From: Oscheius onirici
Lineage: Eukaryota; Nematoda; Chromadorea; Rhabditida; Rhabditidae
Length of the DNA: 64,000 nucleotides
Direction: 5' to 3'
Assembly: GCA_932521025.1 (NCBI GenBank)
Contig: OW051468.1
Location: 8,680,064 to 8,744,063 of the forward strand
A program made the position numbers and the translations under genes. Shown in pieces: positions 12,777 to 23,626 of this stretch. A model generated the notes under the pieces. The model saw only the letters and a program-made list of their open reading frames with translations. It searched no databases and was not told the origin of the DNA. Position 1 is the stretch's first letter, and the number at the start of each line of letters is the position of its first letter.

Positions 12777-13521
12777 ATCAGTTTTCCGACACATTCCTCT
12801 CTTATTTTTATACTTGTGACACAGTTATTTGAGCCTGTTGAGTTATTTTAGAGCCTAATTATTATTCTGAATTTTAAGGGTGTAAGTCATTCTTTTCTGT
12901 CTTTTTATCTGGATTATTATAAAGTGGAACTTTTTCTCCGGCCAATAGCCTCGGGCGAGGAACGAAATGGGGACCTGAACAGGTTTTCGAATTGACCGCT
13001 TTCACCTCCTGCGGAGAACACAACGACTCGTCACCAAATGTTACAGCCTCACCATTTCACAAGACTCTTGTTTGGGGCATGTCATTCCCACTCTCCTCTT
13101 TGTTTTCTCCCAAAAGGACCATTTTTACTGAAATTTACAAGTATCTCACTCCTCTGCTGCTAAAAACTCGAGAATCTTCTTTCCTAGACAGTTGGCAGAT
13201 AGCCTTTGCCACAAATCCGGGATCCATACTTCTAAAATTAGTTTTTGTGCTACTTTGGCTGGAAACTGCCCGAATATCCCTCATTTTCAGCCTTTCCACT
13301 TATTTTGCACGTTCTGAGTGCGTTTATTGAATTCCCCTTGAGAAATTACTCCTAGAACGTCAAATTTGCTAGAAAAAGCTTGAATTTTAAAAATCGGCTC
13401 AGAATGAGCATAAATGCCAAATTTTCGAGCAAGTTAGACGTTCTAGGGATATTTTTTCAAGCTGAGATTGATGAACGTACTCAGAAAGTGTAAAACTGAG
13501 TGAAAAATTCTTTTTCTGCTT
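12777..13521. other. Intergenic, no gene seen
   Basis: SRP68 3' UTR sequence with AT-rich stretches lies at 12780-12890. An open frame at 12992-13330 has no recognisable domain. About 13240-13500 contains sequence resembling the dispersed repeat in the SRP68 intron. Nothing else is supported. Confidence 0.4.
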
Positions 13522-14162
13522 TCATTGTCCAAAAACCCACATCCACTTTCCATTGCCGTAGGACAAGATAGCACATTCGTGTAGAATTGACTGATTGGCT
13601 GACGGGCAGCCGTCAGCCCAGTTTGTGAAGGGAGAGGACGAGCCATCGGTCCAGAACCAACTGTCCTTTTCTTCATTGTAACTGTAACCAATCCAGGCAA
13701 AGTAGTCCCGTTCTGGGAACTTTTCCCATAGGGCTTTTTGGATGGCGTCGTTCTCTTGAGAAGATTCTACCGTAACCAGATGACCGCCTTTTGAGACACA
13801 ATATTCTTCGGCTTTAGGGAAAGAAACGTCGTCTTCCACGGCTAGGAAGCATCTAGAGCTCGTTGTTAACAAAAAAACTGACTGGTTTTTTCAATGCAAG
13901 CGGCATTCCAATTTTGTCCAGAGCAATTTCAAATTGGAAAATATGGCGCCCATGTCCGTAGCTACAGTATCCCCACGTTTTCCATTGATTTTGGGATATA
14001 CTGTAGGTAAAGTTTTGGGGGGCATTTTGCCTCATTTGAAAAAAGTTGGAACGCCGTGCGAGAAATACCAAAAACCCACTTTGTATCCAGTTCATATGGC
14101 CATCCATCGGGACAAGTACCAAAGACTGTTGTTAGTGAGAGAAGAGCGATTAGAAGAAACAT
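13522..14162 (-). CDS. Secreted C-type lectin domain protein
   Basis: The minus-strand ATG at 14162 starts a signal peptide (MFLLIALLSLTTVFG) followed by CPDGWPYE, the usual start of a nematode C-type lectin domain. After one intron (donor near 14068, acceptor near 13860) the second exon carries SRCFLAVEDDVSFPKAEEYC and GGHLVTVESSQEN. It continues with FAWIGYSYNE and a WFWTDGSSSPFTNWADGCP segment, and a terminal Cys and Trp region (CAILSYGNGKWMW). EPN/QPD sugar-binding triplets are not obvious, so carbohydrate binding is uncertain. The protein is about 150 aa, a single-domain CTLD. It is divergently placed to MESH1, with starts about 130 bp apart. Confidence 0.85.
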
Positions 14163-14292
14163 GACGGCTTGGAAAATACCTAATCTCTTGGATTATGAAG
14201 GGAAACGAGACAAAACAACATATTGAGACTGGACCCTGATAAGAACAATAATAAACACTCTTGACTCATGACTGACCACTGATCCCTTTCAG

Positions 14293-15209
14293 ATGGAAGA
14301 CGAGAAGAAAACTTACCCCGTCTATCCCGAGTTGGAGAAGGGAGAGAAAAAGAATGACGCTCCGAAAAAGTTTCTGGACAATGTCTGTGAAGATGTCAGC
14401 CTCATCGTGAAGGTACCGTAACCTCTTGCATTTTTGGGCCGAAGACGGAAGATTTTAACTTTTCAATGTTCTGCAATGTTGTAGCACTTGATCTGAGCTA
14501 CAACTTTGCAGAACATCTGAAAGCTCGAAAATACACGCGTGAGCTAGAAAAAGAGGTTTCTTAGGCTGCTGACTACGCGGCTCGTCGTCACCGTCATCAG
14601 AAGAGAAAAGACCACGGCGGGACCCCGTACATCAACCATCCGATAGGAGTCTCGTACATTCTGACCAATGAGGCCAAAGTTTTTGATTCTGTTACAATTG
14701 CCGCTGCCATGCTCCATGACACTGTCGAGGACACAAAGGCCACTTTTGAGGAGGTTTTGGAGCTCTTTGGACAGGAGGTATAGCTCTTCACTTTGCGTAT
14801 TTTTATTCGACGAAAACTTGCGTTCGTGCGTTCTAATTTCTATCGCATTTTTCATACACAAGTTTGCGTAACGAAAAGTACGCAGGGTGAAGATTTGGAG
14901 TTATAGTAAATTTAGGTCCACGACATTGTGAAGGAGTGCACAGACGACAAGAAACAGCCGCGCGAGGTCAGAAAGAGGCTGCAGGTGGAAAATGCGCCGA
15001 AGCATTCACACAAGGCGAAGCTCGTACATTTGGCGGACAAGCTGTACAACTTGAGAGACATCGAGAGAGCGAATCCGATCGGATGGGACAGAAGACGCGT
15101 CAAGGAGTACTTTCAGTGGTCGAAAGAGGTCGTGTCTGGAATGAGAGGAACCAACGAGGCTCTGGAGATGCTTCTCGACGATATCATCAACAAAAATTTG
15201 AATAAATAG
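14293..15209 (+). CDS. HDDC3: MESH1, metazoan SpoT-like HD-domain hydrolase
   Basis: Three exons (14293-14412, 14565-14777, 14916-15209) give 208 aa in one frame. The HD domain is clear: [46 protein letters not shown] (the HD metal-binding pair) and [15 protein letters not shown]. The family hydrolyses (p)ppGpp in vitro and has been reported to act as a cytosolic NADPH phosphatase. The first about 30 residues before the domain, Lys/Glu-rich, are longer than in the human protein. Intron 1 contains a foldback repeat. The gene is convergent with the amino-acid transporter, the two stop codons lying only about 9 bp apart. Confidence 0.95.
14459..14562. repeat. Foldback hairpin element (copy 1), MESH1 intron 1
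   Basis: The inverted arms ATGTTCTGCAATGTTGTAG and CTACAACTTTGCAGAACAT are separated by about 14 nt. They are flanked on the right by the family's outer segment GTGAGCTAGAAAA...GGTTTCTT. This is the family found in about 15 places in the window. Confidence 0.75.
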
Positions 15210-15218
15210 ACTGATTCT

Positions 15219-17543
15219 TTACTTGGGAGTCTCATAACAGTAACCTTTGGGGGAGATGCCGCTAACTGTCACATTTCTGTAGTTTCCACAGCAGTTGACC
15301 ATTCCCGAACTGACGTCGTTGAAGGGAAGTCCTGGAAATTTCTTACTGGGTAAATAAAAGATGCTACAGGATGGACAAGTCCATCTACAGGACATTTGAA
15401 ATTTAGTTTGGAAAATCTACCTGTTCGGAAATATTGAACGTAACAGGGAGCATCCACTTCAGCTGAGGCCAGTTTCATTGCCGAAGTTGCAGAAGCTACT
15501 ATTCCTCCAAGTGTGCCGAAAGCTGAAAATTCCCATATTTTCATTGGAGAAAATACATACTGATACAGAAGAGACAGGCTATGAGAAGAGGCTTCTTCGT
15601 GTAGCGCAGAATACTGTATTTTGAAAATATTTTGATGTCCCGATGGACTCACTCTCTCCAGTCGGCCCGCTCTTCGTCTGGACTATCTGCTCTAATTTCT
15701 CCTTTACCGATCCTCTCTTCTCTCTTCCGACCACTCGCGTTCAGATACAAATAGCAGACATTGGGTAGAACGGCGCTGGTTATCGTCATAGTCGAGGCTC
15801 CGATCTAGAAAGACGCAAACTTCTGGAACTTCTCCTAATCTTACCAGATCCATCAAGGGACCAAAGTTGGGAATGCTGAGACATACGAAGACACAGAGCC
15901 AGTAACTGGCAGATCGGAGTCCGAAACGGCCCCAGCCAAATTCTGAAAAGCTTTTTCTCTTGTTCGTCCTTTCTTGTTCCAAGAAGATCCCCCGTCCTAT
16001 GGAACTATCACAATCTTACAGCCTCGTTTTAGAGGTGAACATGTGATTTTTCAGCTTTTTGATGTTCTACAAAGTTGTAGACGAAGTCAAAAACTACAAC
16101 TTGGCAGAACATGAAAAAAGCGTAAAATCACTTTTTGGACCTGAAAAGACTGATTTGAAGTTTGCATAATTTGAAAGGGGAACAAGAGCGAAAATTTCTT
16201 ACTATGAGAGACGTTGAAAAAGTCTTCGAAGAGCTGGAACATTGGAGAGAGAACGATAATGATCGTGGTCAGGACATGAATAGCGATCATCAAGTTGACC
16301 GTCTCCCGAACCCAAGAGAGTTGAATGCTTGGAATGACCGCCTCGCCCAATGAATTGCCGTAGACGTTATAGCCACTGACGGCCACGGAAATGTAGAAAA
16401 TGAAGCCGACTAAATTTTAATGTTGTTTAATAATGTTCCAAAGTTACGAGAAAATGTGACAAAGACGGATTTCTTAAAGTCGACGGGACGGCGCATGTCG
16501 TGTTGGACGGAAGGCAGCACGTTGTGACCGCCTACACTTTTTGTCCTGGATTTTAAGACCTCTTACCGTAGGCGAAGGCAAATGTTCCATAGGCCATGAA
16601 AAAGTTTTGCCACTCGAAGCTGGGATGAGTCGCTTTCTAAGAGCCTTTGGTTTAGAGTCAAGAAACTTGGTCCGTCATAAGTTTCACGACTTTGAGAAGA
16701 AACCTCAATTTTCTAGCTCCCGATGACATTTTCCAGCAATGTAATGTTCTGAAAAGTTATAATATTTTACGAGCTCTACAACTTTGCAGAACATCGGAAA
16801 GCTGGAAAATGTATATTTGACCTAGAAAACTGAGGTTTCTTCTTGAAGTCTCGGAAAGGGGCACTTACCAGTGAGCAAACGGATGCATCGTGGATTGTGC
16901 CAACAACGATGAGAACGGCGGCAATAGAGCTAGAGATGCCAGAGAAAATGGCAATTTGCCTGAACTTTTTAATAAAGAGAAAATATTTAAACTAGCCAGA
17001 AGTCCATAGGAGACCGGAGCATGGTAGCCGGCCAGACAATGAGACCTACAATGAATATGAGGTAGCAGTACGAGATCTTCACGGCGAAGAAAAAGTTCAG
17101 AAGAATTGCTGCATTTTTGGCTCCGAGAAGGAGCAGAACACAGGCGAAGCCAAATTGTGTAAGGATCAGAAGGACTATGAGTAGATTCTTCAAAGAAGGC
17201 CCATACGCCTGATTTGCCATTGCCACGTAGGGCTTTCGACAGAATTTCCGATATTTCGGCCATCGGGCCTGCATAATTATCCACATTTCTGCCAGCAGGT
17301 AGCCAGTGAACGTGGTGATTGAACCGTAGATGATCAGGAGAATCAATCCTGGTACAAAAGTTGCTTTGACCATCGAGACGGGAAGCCCTAGCATGCCACC
17401 ACCGACCAGGTCACCAACCACGAAGACGATAGCCGTAATCCAGCCGATTCCCTTGGCATTTTCATAAACTTGGTTCTACAGAACAGTCCATTTGAAAATA
17501 TGAATTAACTCACTTTTTCTGTAGTGAAACGCTCAGTTGTCAT
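15219..17543 (-). CDS. Amino-acid transporter, AAAP (Aa_trans) family
   Basis: The minus-strand start at 17543 gives MTTERFTTEK, then NQVYENAKGIGW and the family's first TM with VGDLVGGGMLGLPVS. Further TM segments follow over about eight exons. Recognisable pieces are LLIIYGSITTFTGYLLAEMW, QIAIFSGISSSIAAVL, QNFFMAYGTFAFAYGGHNVL (a conserved G-hinge segment of the AAAP family), FGWGRFGLRSASYW and a TITSAVLPNVCYLYLN segment. There is a small Cys-rich C-terminal region after the last TM, ending YCYETPK. About eleven TMs are expected. It probably moves neutral amino acids by H+ or Na+ coupling, but the substrate is not readable. Two introns hold foldback hairpin elements (16050-16125 and 16693-16845). 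Confidence 0.85.
16050..16125. repeat. Foldback hairpin element (copy 2)
   Basis: The arms GATGTTCTACAAAGTTGTAG and CTACAACTTGGCAGAACAT lie in an intron of the AAAP transporter. The outer sequences TGATTTT and AAAATCA also pair. Confidence 0.75.
16693..16845. repeat. Foldback hairpin element (copy 3), long form
   Basis: This is a near full-length copy in a transporter intron. Outer arms AGAAACCTCAATTTTCTAG and CTAGAAAACTGAGGTTTCT pair. Inside them are ACATTTTCCAG and the mirror CTGGAAAATGT, and in the centre a less well paired TGTTCTGAAAAGTTATA against TCTACAACTTTGCAGAACA. Confidence 0.8.
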
Positions 17544-17754
17544 GATGTATTTGGATAAAATGTGGTCAAAAGATGAACAAACAGGCAAAGGACATGCGGT
17601 AAGAAAACAAGAGGGCTAAGGTGGGGAAGGATGGTGTTTAATATCATTTCGCTTAACGGGTCAGAACAAGTTCTTCGCGTGGTTCGACCGCGAAATATTT
17701 GCACCCGTGTACTTGGGACAATATAAAAACTGAACGTGCCATCAAATTCTAATG

Positions 17755-18095
17755 AAGCAACTCACGAGGACCGACGTTGAGGGAAGCAGAGACGCTGTAC
17801 AGCGAATTATGTCAGAAAAGAATAGAAAGAAGAATGATTGACATCAACATTGTTCCTAGATCGACAAGCGGAAGAGTTCGAGAAAGGTACAAAAGTTGGC
17901 GGGTTGGAGGAAGAAGGCGCTCTCTATGAAGCTCATTTGCGCCGCGAAGACTACTTTTATGAATCCGAACAGGTAAACAAAAATTGTCTTTGACTGGATT
18001 CTATTTAAAAAGGTCGAAGACAGGAGTACCACGGAGACGATGGATCGATGTCTTCTGGCCGGACTGAGGCAGAGACTGCGTAATGGAAATTCAAT
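17755..18095 (+). CDS. Possible small gene, unrecognised
   Basis: An open stretch beginning near 17755 and a second one from about 17864 (QAEEFEKGTKVGGLEEEGA) are followed by a clear GTAAAC donor at 17971 and an AAAAAG acceptor. The acceptor leads in frame into VEDRSTTETMDRCLLAGLRQ. The upstream junction between the two blocks does not resolve well and no family is recognised. It could be a remnant. Most of the rest of 17544-18452 shows nothing. Confidence 0.25.
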
Positions 18096-18452
18096 TTATT
18101 TTCAATTTATTACGATTTCAACGCGTTCACGTGTCGTAGTTTATGCCTATTCTATTGGGCTTGTTCGTCTCGCGCCAATCTCATCCAATTCTGTCCCATT
18201 TCGCTTGTAAAGCAGCCAGTAGGTCTCACTGCTCGCCAAGGTCTCCACTCTAGTACTCGCCTTGTCCATGTATCGCTATGGGCTACTTTTCTCGCAAAAT
18301 CCCATTTCCTTTTAGCCCATCTCTCCCGGATGTCTGTGGCTCTCGTTGATAATGGAAATACTTCCTATCTACACTTTGCCAAAGATTTCCTTGACTTTAC
18401 AAATATACAAATGAACTTGGGTAAATGTTATGGTTTATTTGAAAGATATGGT

Positions 18453-19653
18453 TTACAAGGTGGTATTGAGAGCACAATACAGGAAGAGAGCTGCGTCCAC
18501 ATGTTCGGTCATTTTCATCTCTCCGATGGCCTTCCACTTTTTCCAATCAGCGGCACTGTTCAGACGAGGCATGGATTGATCCAGCTTCTTCAAAAGCTGA
18601 TCTGGACCGAGCTGTGACTGGGCCCTGAATCTCTGTTATGAAGCTAATAACAACTCACAATTTTTGAGGTCTGAAATGGTAAGTATACTGTAGGTAATAG
18701 CCTCTCTTCTTCGGATCCTGCTTGTAGTAATTCATTTTGTCGCCGTAGATGAGCATCGGTTCTCTAATGGCTAAAGCAGTGAAGCGGAGCATGTTCAGCA
18801 CTCCGTTGTTTTCGACGTCCATGGCACATTTGCAGACATCGGAGCTGGGCGGATTGGCCTTAAGAGTCTCGTACTGATGGTGAGTCATGGCCCAGGCTTC
18901 TTCCATGTGGAAGGCATGGACGACTTTCTCCAAAGGAGTAAAGAAGTTGATGTCGTACTTTTTGTCATCCATGTGGCTCAGAACCTAAAGTATTCGAGTT
19001 TTTTTTAACTATCTGGGGCGGGAAAAGAGGCCAGACCGCTGCGGGACCCTTCACGAAAGGGGGTCTCGTTCTTCCTTCACTTTCCTTTTAATTTCCCAGC
19101 AGTTTTGTCCACTGATTAGACACAACCGGTGTAGTTTTTGACGGTGAATCGATTCAACATGCTTAGAGATCGAAATAATGCGTGTAAGCCGTCGAGAATT
19201 GTTAAAATAAACCCAGGGCCTCTTTCGGGACAACGATAATCGTGGCGGACAAAGTGCAATGGGTCCCGCAGCGATCTTGCACAAAACGAGGCACTTAGCC
19301 AGCTCCGCTATTCAGTTTCCCATCAAATTCGATGCGGAGAGACACGCTTTAAAACCCACCTCATCCAAAGTCTTCATTCCCTCAGAATGGAACATGTCAT
19401 AACTGGGACCTTTCCTGTCAGGAGCATACGGTAGGATGGCTTCGTCCGAATCGTTGTCCAGATTTATTGTCGGAACTCGATTTTTCTCTGTCACGGATGG
19501 CTCAAATCTCTTCAATGTACGGACGGTTATGGAATGAATAGCATGTCCGACGTTGGCTCCGAAAGTGCCAGTGGCTCCAGCAGATTCCAAGGCACTGGAG
19601 CATTTATCCGGCTGGGCAGCTACGAAGAGAGGTAAAAGAAGGAATAGAAGCAT
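18453..19653 (-). CDS. Secreted protein of unknown family
   Basis: The minus-strand ATG at 19653 encodes a signal peptide (MLLFLLLPLFVAAQPDKC). The first exon runs to a GTGGGT donor near 19358. The middle exon (about 18988 to 18660) contains MDDKKYDINFFTPLEKVVHA, a Cys pair (DVCKCAMDVENNG) and YGDKMNYYKQDPKKRGYYLQ. A third exon after a donor at about 18658 reads LGPDQLLKKLDQSMPRLNSA and ends CALNTTL with the stop at 18453. Mature length is about 225 aa with few cysteines and no TM. I do not recognise the family. It resembles the many nematode-specific secreted proteins. The first intron (about 18987-19357) contains an inverted repeat element. Confidence 0.7.
19032..19276. repeat. Inverted-repeat element with CCGCTGCGGGACCC ends
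   Basis: The left end GACCGCTGCGGGACCC and right end GGGTCCCGCAGCG are complementary. They bound about 245 bp inside an intron of the secreted-protein gene. A related end (CCGCTGCGGGACCAATTGCA) lies at 24715-24734 in a PDPR intron, where the internal sequence also continues to match (CAATTGCACTT against AAGTGCAATGG). This is consistent with a MITE. Confidence 0.65.
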
Positions 19654-20232
19654 AATGAATATATCGAACGGATTTGCAACAGTTTTTATACCCCCGATCT
19701 GCAATGTTGTTTTGTTTTCCTCAGGCTGATAAAGCTCCAAAAACACTGACTGTGCACCCCAGTTTATTTTTTGCCTTTGCCGGAGCTCTGTTTCCGTCAA
19801 AAACAAATGCTTATCAGCAAGAAGCACAAAAAGAAAATAGCCTAATAGGCAGTGAACATTTTTGGAAACAACAAAGACAATAAGAGGCAGTGTCTAGTCA
19901 GAAACTGGGATCCTGATCAAAACACGCGATCATCTTAGCTCTGAACTTTTGATGATCTTTCTGGGTCTTTTTTTAACTCTCTAATATCTCTCCCGCTTTA
20001 ATTGAAAAACGACTCGAAACAAGATCGTTTTGGATTGTGCCGACACAAACGATCAGTCTTCGGTTATGACCAAGCAGGCCACACCTCTCTCGTTCTCCTC
20101 CCACAGGTCGGTCGCGCGGGCGCACAGCACTGTTCGCTGAACCGGGGTCGGCTTCAGCTCTTTCCCGACCCGCTATTGATCATTTCCTTCTATTGCGTGG
20201 TAACAAGGCCTTTTTCAGACTATGAGTCGATT
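19654..20232. other. Divergent intergenic region, no gene seen
   Basis: This is the shared upstream region of the secreted-protein gene (minus) and the IL-17-like gene (plus). ORFs here have no splice partners. No clear TATA or operator can be named. Confidence 0.4.
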
Positions 20233-22981
20233 ATGACCCAAGGAACCATTTTTACCCTGGTCTTTCTCACAGCTCTGTCTCTTCAACAGCCCAGGACGCA
20301 TTATCACGTAAAAGTATGGCAGCCGCCCATCGATACTTCCAATCTGACCGAACCTGTTCGATTTTGGGAGCTGGTCGAATGGCGGCCGGTGTCGGAGCAG
20401 CCAACGACAACAACGACTACGACAACGACACAGCCTCCTCCTCTAACTGCACCGCCATGCGATATCAGCGATCCGGAGGTACATTTATATTATCTGTTTG
20501 AGCGCCGTGTAAAGAAAAAAAGAAAGGAGGAAGTACATAGATCATGTTGAAGATAAATTGCCAGCTTTTTGTATCCATCACGGACAATTTACGACGGTTC
20601 TGGTCTTTTTCCCGAAATCACGTATCAGTTCAGGCACGTGCCTTTCCGTTCCAAAACGGTAGATAAAATTACCAAAGACTCTTGGGTCTCCTTCAATTTT
20701 CTAGAGTTAAGAATTTTTGCTAGATCGAATGCTATCATAAAATGCGATGAGAACATTTCTTGTTGATCAGTGAATCTGGGGCTCTTCTTTCAGTGTCTTC
20801 CTGATCCAGTAGAGATTTTCTACTTGAACCAGCTGTCTACGACGTCCCCTTTGTTTAGAACTAGGACAGCCAATGTCGAAGTCCTGAAGCTGAGGTAATC
20901 CGTTGTCAGGTTCTAACTTGTTGCTGGATTACTGGTCAATTCGAGTAATCGCTTGAAATTTACCTTGTCTCGACTTGTTCATAGTTACGAAGGGTAGTCT
21001 TCATTCTGGTCTAGTCTAGTCTTCATTCTGAAGATCTAGGGAAGGTAGACCGGACGGCGTAGATTGACTGACAGAGTCAAGCAACTAATATTACGCTGTA
21101 TTACAAAAATAAAGCGTTCTTGGAGTCAGACTTGGCACCTGTCCAGATTATAGAACGTAAGCCTGATTTCTCTGACCCCTCAGATTAGACCCGCACGCAA
21201 TTGAGCTTGCTCTGGCGTTGATTACGGGGTAAACTTTTTATTACAAAAATTGTCATAGATAGATTCTGATAGTGTTCTCTGGTGTCATTTGACCTAGCAA
21301 AATGAAGAAGAACTTTCTCCCCCAACTCATTTCCCTGACAGTTACAGTACAAGAATAAGTGAAAATATCATCTAGTTCCATCTCGTTGACCCTCCAAATT
21401 TGTGACGTAGTTGACGTTTTGATCCACCAAAGAGATTCAAGTGGACGATAAGTTACTACGTCAGCATGCCTCAATTGTTCAGAACTGTGGTCTCTTTTCA
21501 GGTTCTGTTGAAACGGATGAAGGACTCCGGGGCCTACAACGAAATCTACATGGCTCCAGACTTCCTGACAGCCAGTCAAATGTTCCCCGATCTATCCGGA
21601 AGACATTTCACGCGACCAAAGTCCAAGTACACTTGTGATGATCATTGCGAAAGGTGTGAGAACTCTCTTTCTGTCTTTTTGTAACACTTCGAACCGGTTT
21701 ATGGAAAAAGAGGGGTCTCCACCAAAAAAAAGTTCCCAAGTTTAGGAACTCACAGCTGGTGAGACTTGTGATGACGGGAACTGAGGAGAGACCAACGCCG
21801 CCTGATCCGCCGAGAACTTGGTGGGATCCGACCAAGTGGGAGGAAAGGAGGAGCAAGAGGTAGAGTCAGGTCAAAAACAAATGTTTACTGACGGGTTACT
21901 GTAGATTTTTTCGTGTCGGAATCAGTCCCACCAGCACTTTAAATTTTAGCATTGTAACCCGCCAGTTAAATTTTATTATAGACTGGCTATAGAGGAAGGT
22001 TGATGAAGCAGTTAACGTTTCCAGAGCCATTGTCTCATCTCCACAGGCAGCTGCCTCTCGTCGCAGAGAACTGGAAGCCAGTATCCGTTCGGCTCTCAAA
22101 GAACTCGAGAACATGAATGTAGTAGAGCAACCTGTGACCGAGACCGACTTGTATGTTTCTTTAAGCACGTGCTTCCGCTTGACCTTGTGTCTTGTATGTG
22201 CGCAATTCCCGAAAACAAATTAATCCGTCACGATCAAAGTTTGCAGCAGTCGAACTTACGAGAGCTTCTTCCGCAATGGACTGCCCTCATTCGGAAGAGA
22301 GAAACGCTCAGTTTTGGGGAATCTTCTGCACACAAACTCGGGCAGTGCAAGGGATGTTGTGGGAACGACGATAGCTCTGGAATGTAAAGGAAGACAGGAG
22401 GCTGGGGAGTCTTCAAAAGAGGGGTAAGACTCGTTTTCCCATTTTCCAAAAAGCTGTCTTCAGATACCAGTTCTGTCAAACCTGCAGAGCTGTCCGTCAT
22501 CTTCCAAGAACCTACTTTCCTCGTATTTTGAATGAGGTCATCTGCGCGGAATCATCTTGTGTCAGAGGCGATGGAAAATGTGCTCAACGATTTCTTCCCT
22601 TCAGAGTAAGTCCCAAATTAAAAAAAAAATGTTAAAAATAAACCAAAAAAGACATTTCCCATGCCGGGAATCGAACCCGGGCCGCGTGGGTGAAAACCAC
22701 GAATCCTAACCACTAGACCACATGGGACACATTGTTCGCTATTCGGGCACAGAGTGTCATCACTGGGGCTCGGTATTGCTGTGGTTCTCTTTAGAGAATC
22801 GTCATCATTTCAACTCAGGTTCTTCGAAACGACGGAACTGAAGGCTGTCCACGCTGGAGAATGATCTCCGTCGATATAAGGACCTGCTGTGACTGTGTTG
22901 TCCACCCATACTCTCCATTTGTTCGCTATCTAGAGGTTTGTTCAGAAGTTGGGAAGAATCCAATTTTTTCAGGCCAACTGA
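20233..22981 (+). CDS. IL-17-like / cystine-knot secreted ligand precursor
   Basis: Nine exons close in frame to about 406 aa: 20233-20478, 20794-20894, 21465-21653, 21746-21859, 22025-22150, 22247-22423, 22464-22605, 22819-22935, 22973-22981. It begins with a signal peptide (MTQGTIFTLVFLTALSL), then a Thr-rich stretch and a coiled-coil-like part (SRRRELEASIRSALKELEN). A furin-type site (GREKR/S) follows. The C-terminal domain carries about ten cysteines in the order LEC, FCQTC, VIC, SSC, GKC, EGC, TCCDC, with YFPRILNEVICAESS and a terminal VDIRTCCDCVVHP. A Pro-X-X-Ile-X-Glu-X-X-Cys segment and a closing Cys-x-Cys-x-x-Pro pattern are features of IL-17-family cytokines, which nematodes have (ILC-17). 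Assignment to IL-17 rather than another cystine-knot family is inference. A tRNA-Glu gene lies in the intron after exon 7, on the opposite strand. Confidence 0.7.
21885..21985. repeat. GGTTACTGTAG-ended inverted repeat
   Basis: The left end is CTGACGGGTTACTGTAGATT. The right end is GTAACCCGCCAGTTAA. They form a short inverted repeat in an intron of the IL-17-like gene. The end sequence is shared with 27818-27918, 41561-41713 and 47700-47735. Confidence 0.6.
22656..22727 (-). tRNA. tRNA-Glu (TTC)
   Basis: On the minus strand a full cloverleaf is visible. The acceptor stem is TCCCATG paired with CATGGGA, followed by the D arm with GGTCTAGTGGTTAGG. The anticodon arm is GTGG-TTTTCAC-CCAC, giving anticodon TTC. 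The T arm is CCGGG-TTCGATT-CCCGG. It lies inside an intron of the IL-17-like gene on the opposite strand. Confidence 0.95.
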
Positions 22982-23626
22982 TTCCCTTTCTGTTATCTCC
23001 TCCAATCTATTTCTGTTCCACATTAGACTCGGCTAGCTGTCACATTTCCTACTCTCCCACTTCCGATCCGAAGATCTACAGAGACTGCTTTGACCCAACC
23101 GACTGTTATACTTCCTTCAACTGCCTTCGTTTGTACGTGTAGATACGAGTTTACCATACATTTTGACTGCTTTGATGTACAGTACTGTATAAAGATATTC
23201 GTTCATATTAAACCTTTCACAGGAGAAAGAGAGATCACCTCTTTTATTATGGGGACCCGAAGTGTTTTTTTTCGCACTTTTCACCCCCCTAACTACGTCA
23301 AAATGCGATTCAGAGGGCAACTATTTTATCCAAATTTTATGCGGAATCCCGCTACCACGTCCGATTTTCAAAATAATCAACTGTTTTCAAGTTCTTCTCC
23401 GGTTTAGCACTGTGACGCCGTAGGTAACAAGTTAGAATCTGTTATGCATAAGACGACAACTAAGTTTTAAACTTGACAATAGATTTGGGAAGAGTTTGAT
23501 TAGTATTGTAAGGGTACGGCGCCGCCAGGAGACGAAGTCAGCTTTTGATAACTAGGTAATTTTTGAAACTCTGAAATGAAAAAAAAAAGAAAAAGAAGTT
23601 CGTACTGAAACTAAAATTTGTGAACA
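22982..23626. repeat. Intergenic with dispersed repeat copy at about 23405-23560
   Basis: The stretch with GTGACGCCGTAGGTAACAAG, TTAGAATCTG and GGCGCCGCCAGGAGACGAAG resembles 37740-37980. That copy has GACGCTACGACGCCGGCAGG next to CGACGAAGTCGTC. The plus-strand frame continuing past 22935 (to about 23140) may be an alternative unspliced end of the IL-17-like gene, but no other gene is supported. Confidence 0.45.

Noticed and set aside
13860-13980. An extra middle exon of the first C-type lectin
   Set aside because: A Cys/Trp-containing frame exists between the two exons, but joining the flanking exons directly restores the normal CTLD order.
22805-23023. Minus-strand ORF of 72 aa
   Set aside because: It overlaps the last exons of the IL-17-like gene and has no start context or family; the plus strand is better supported.
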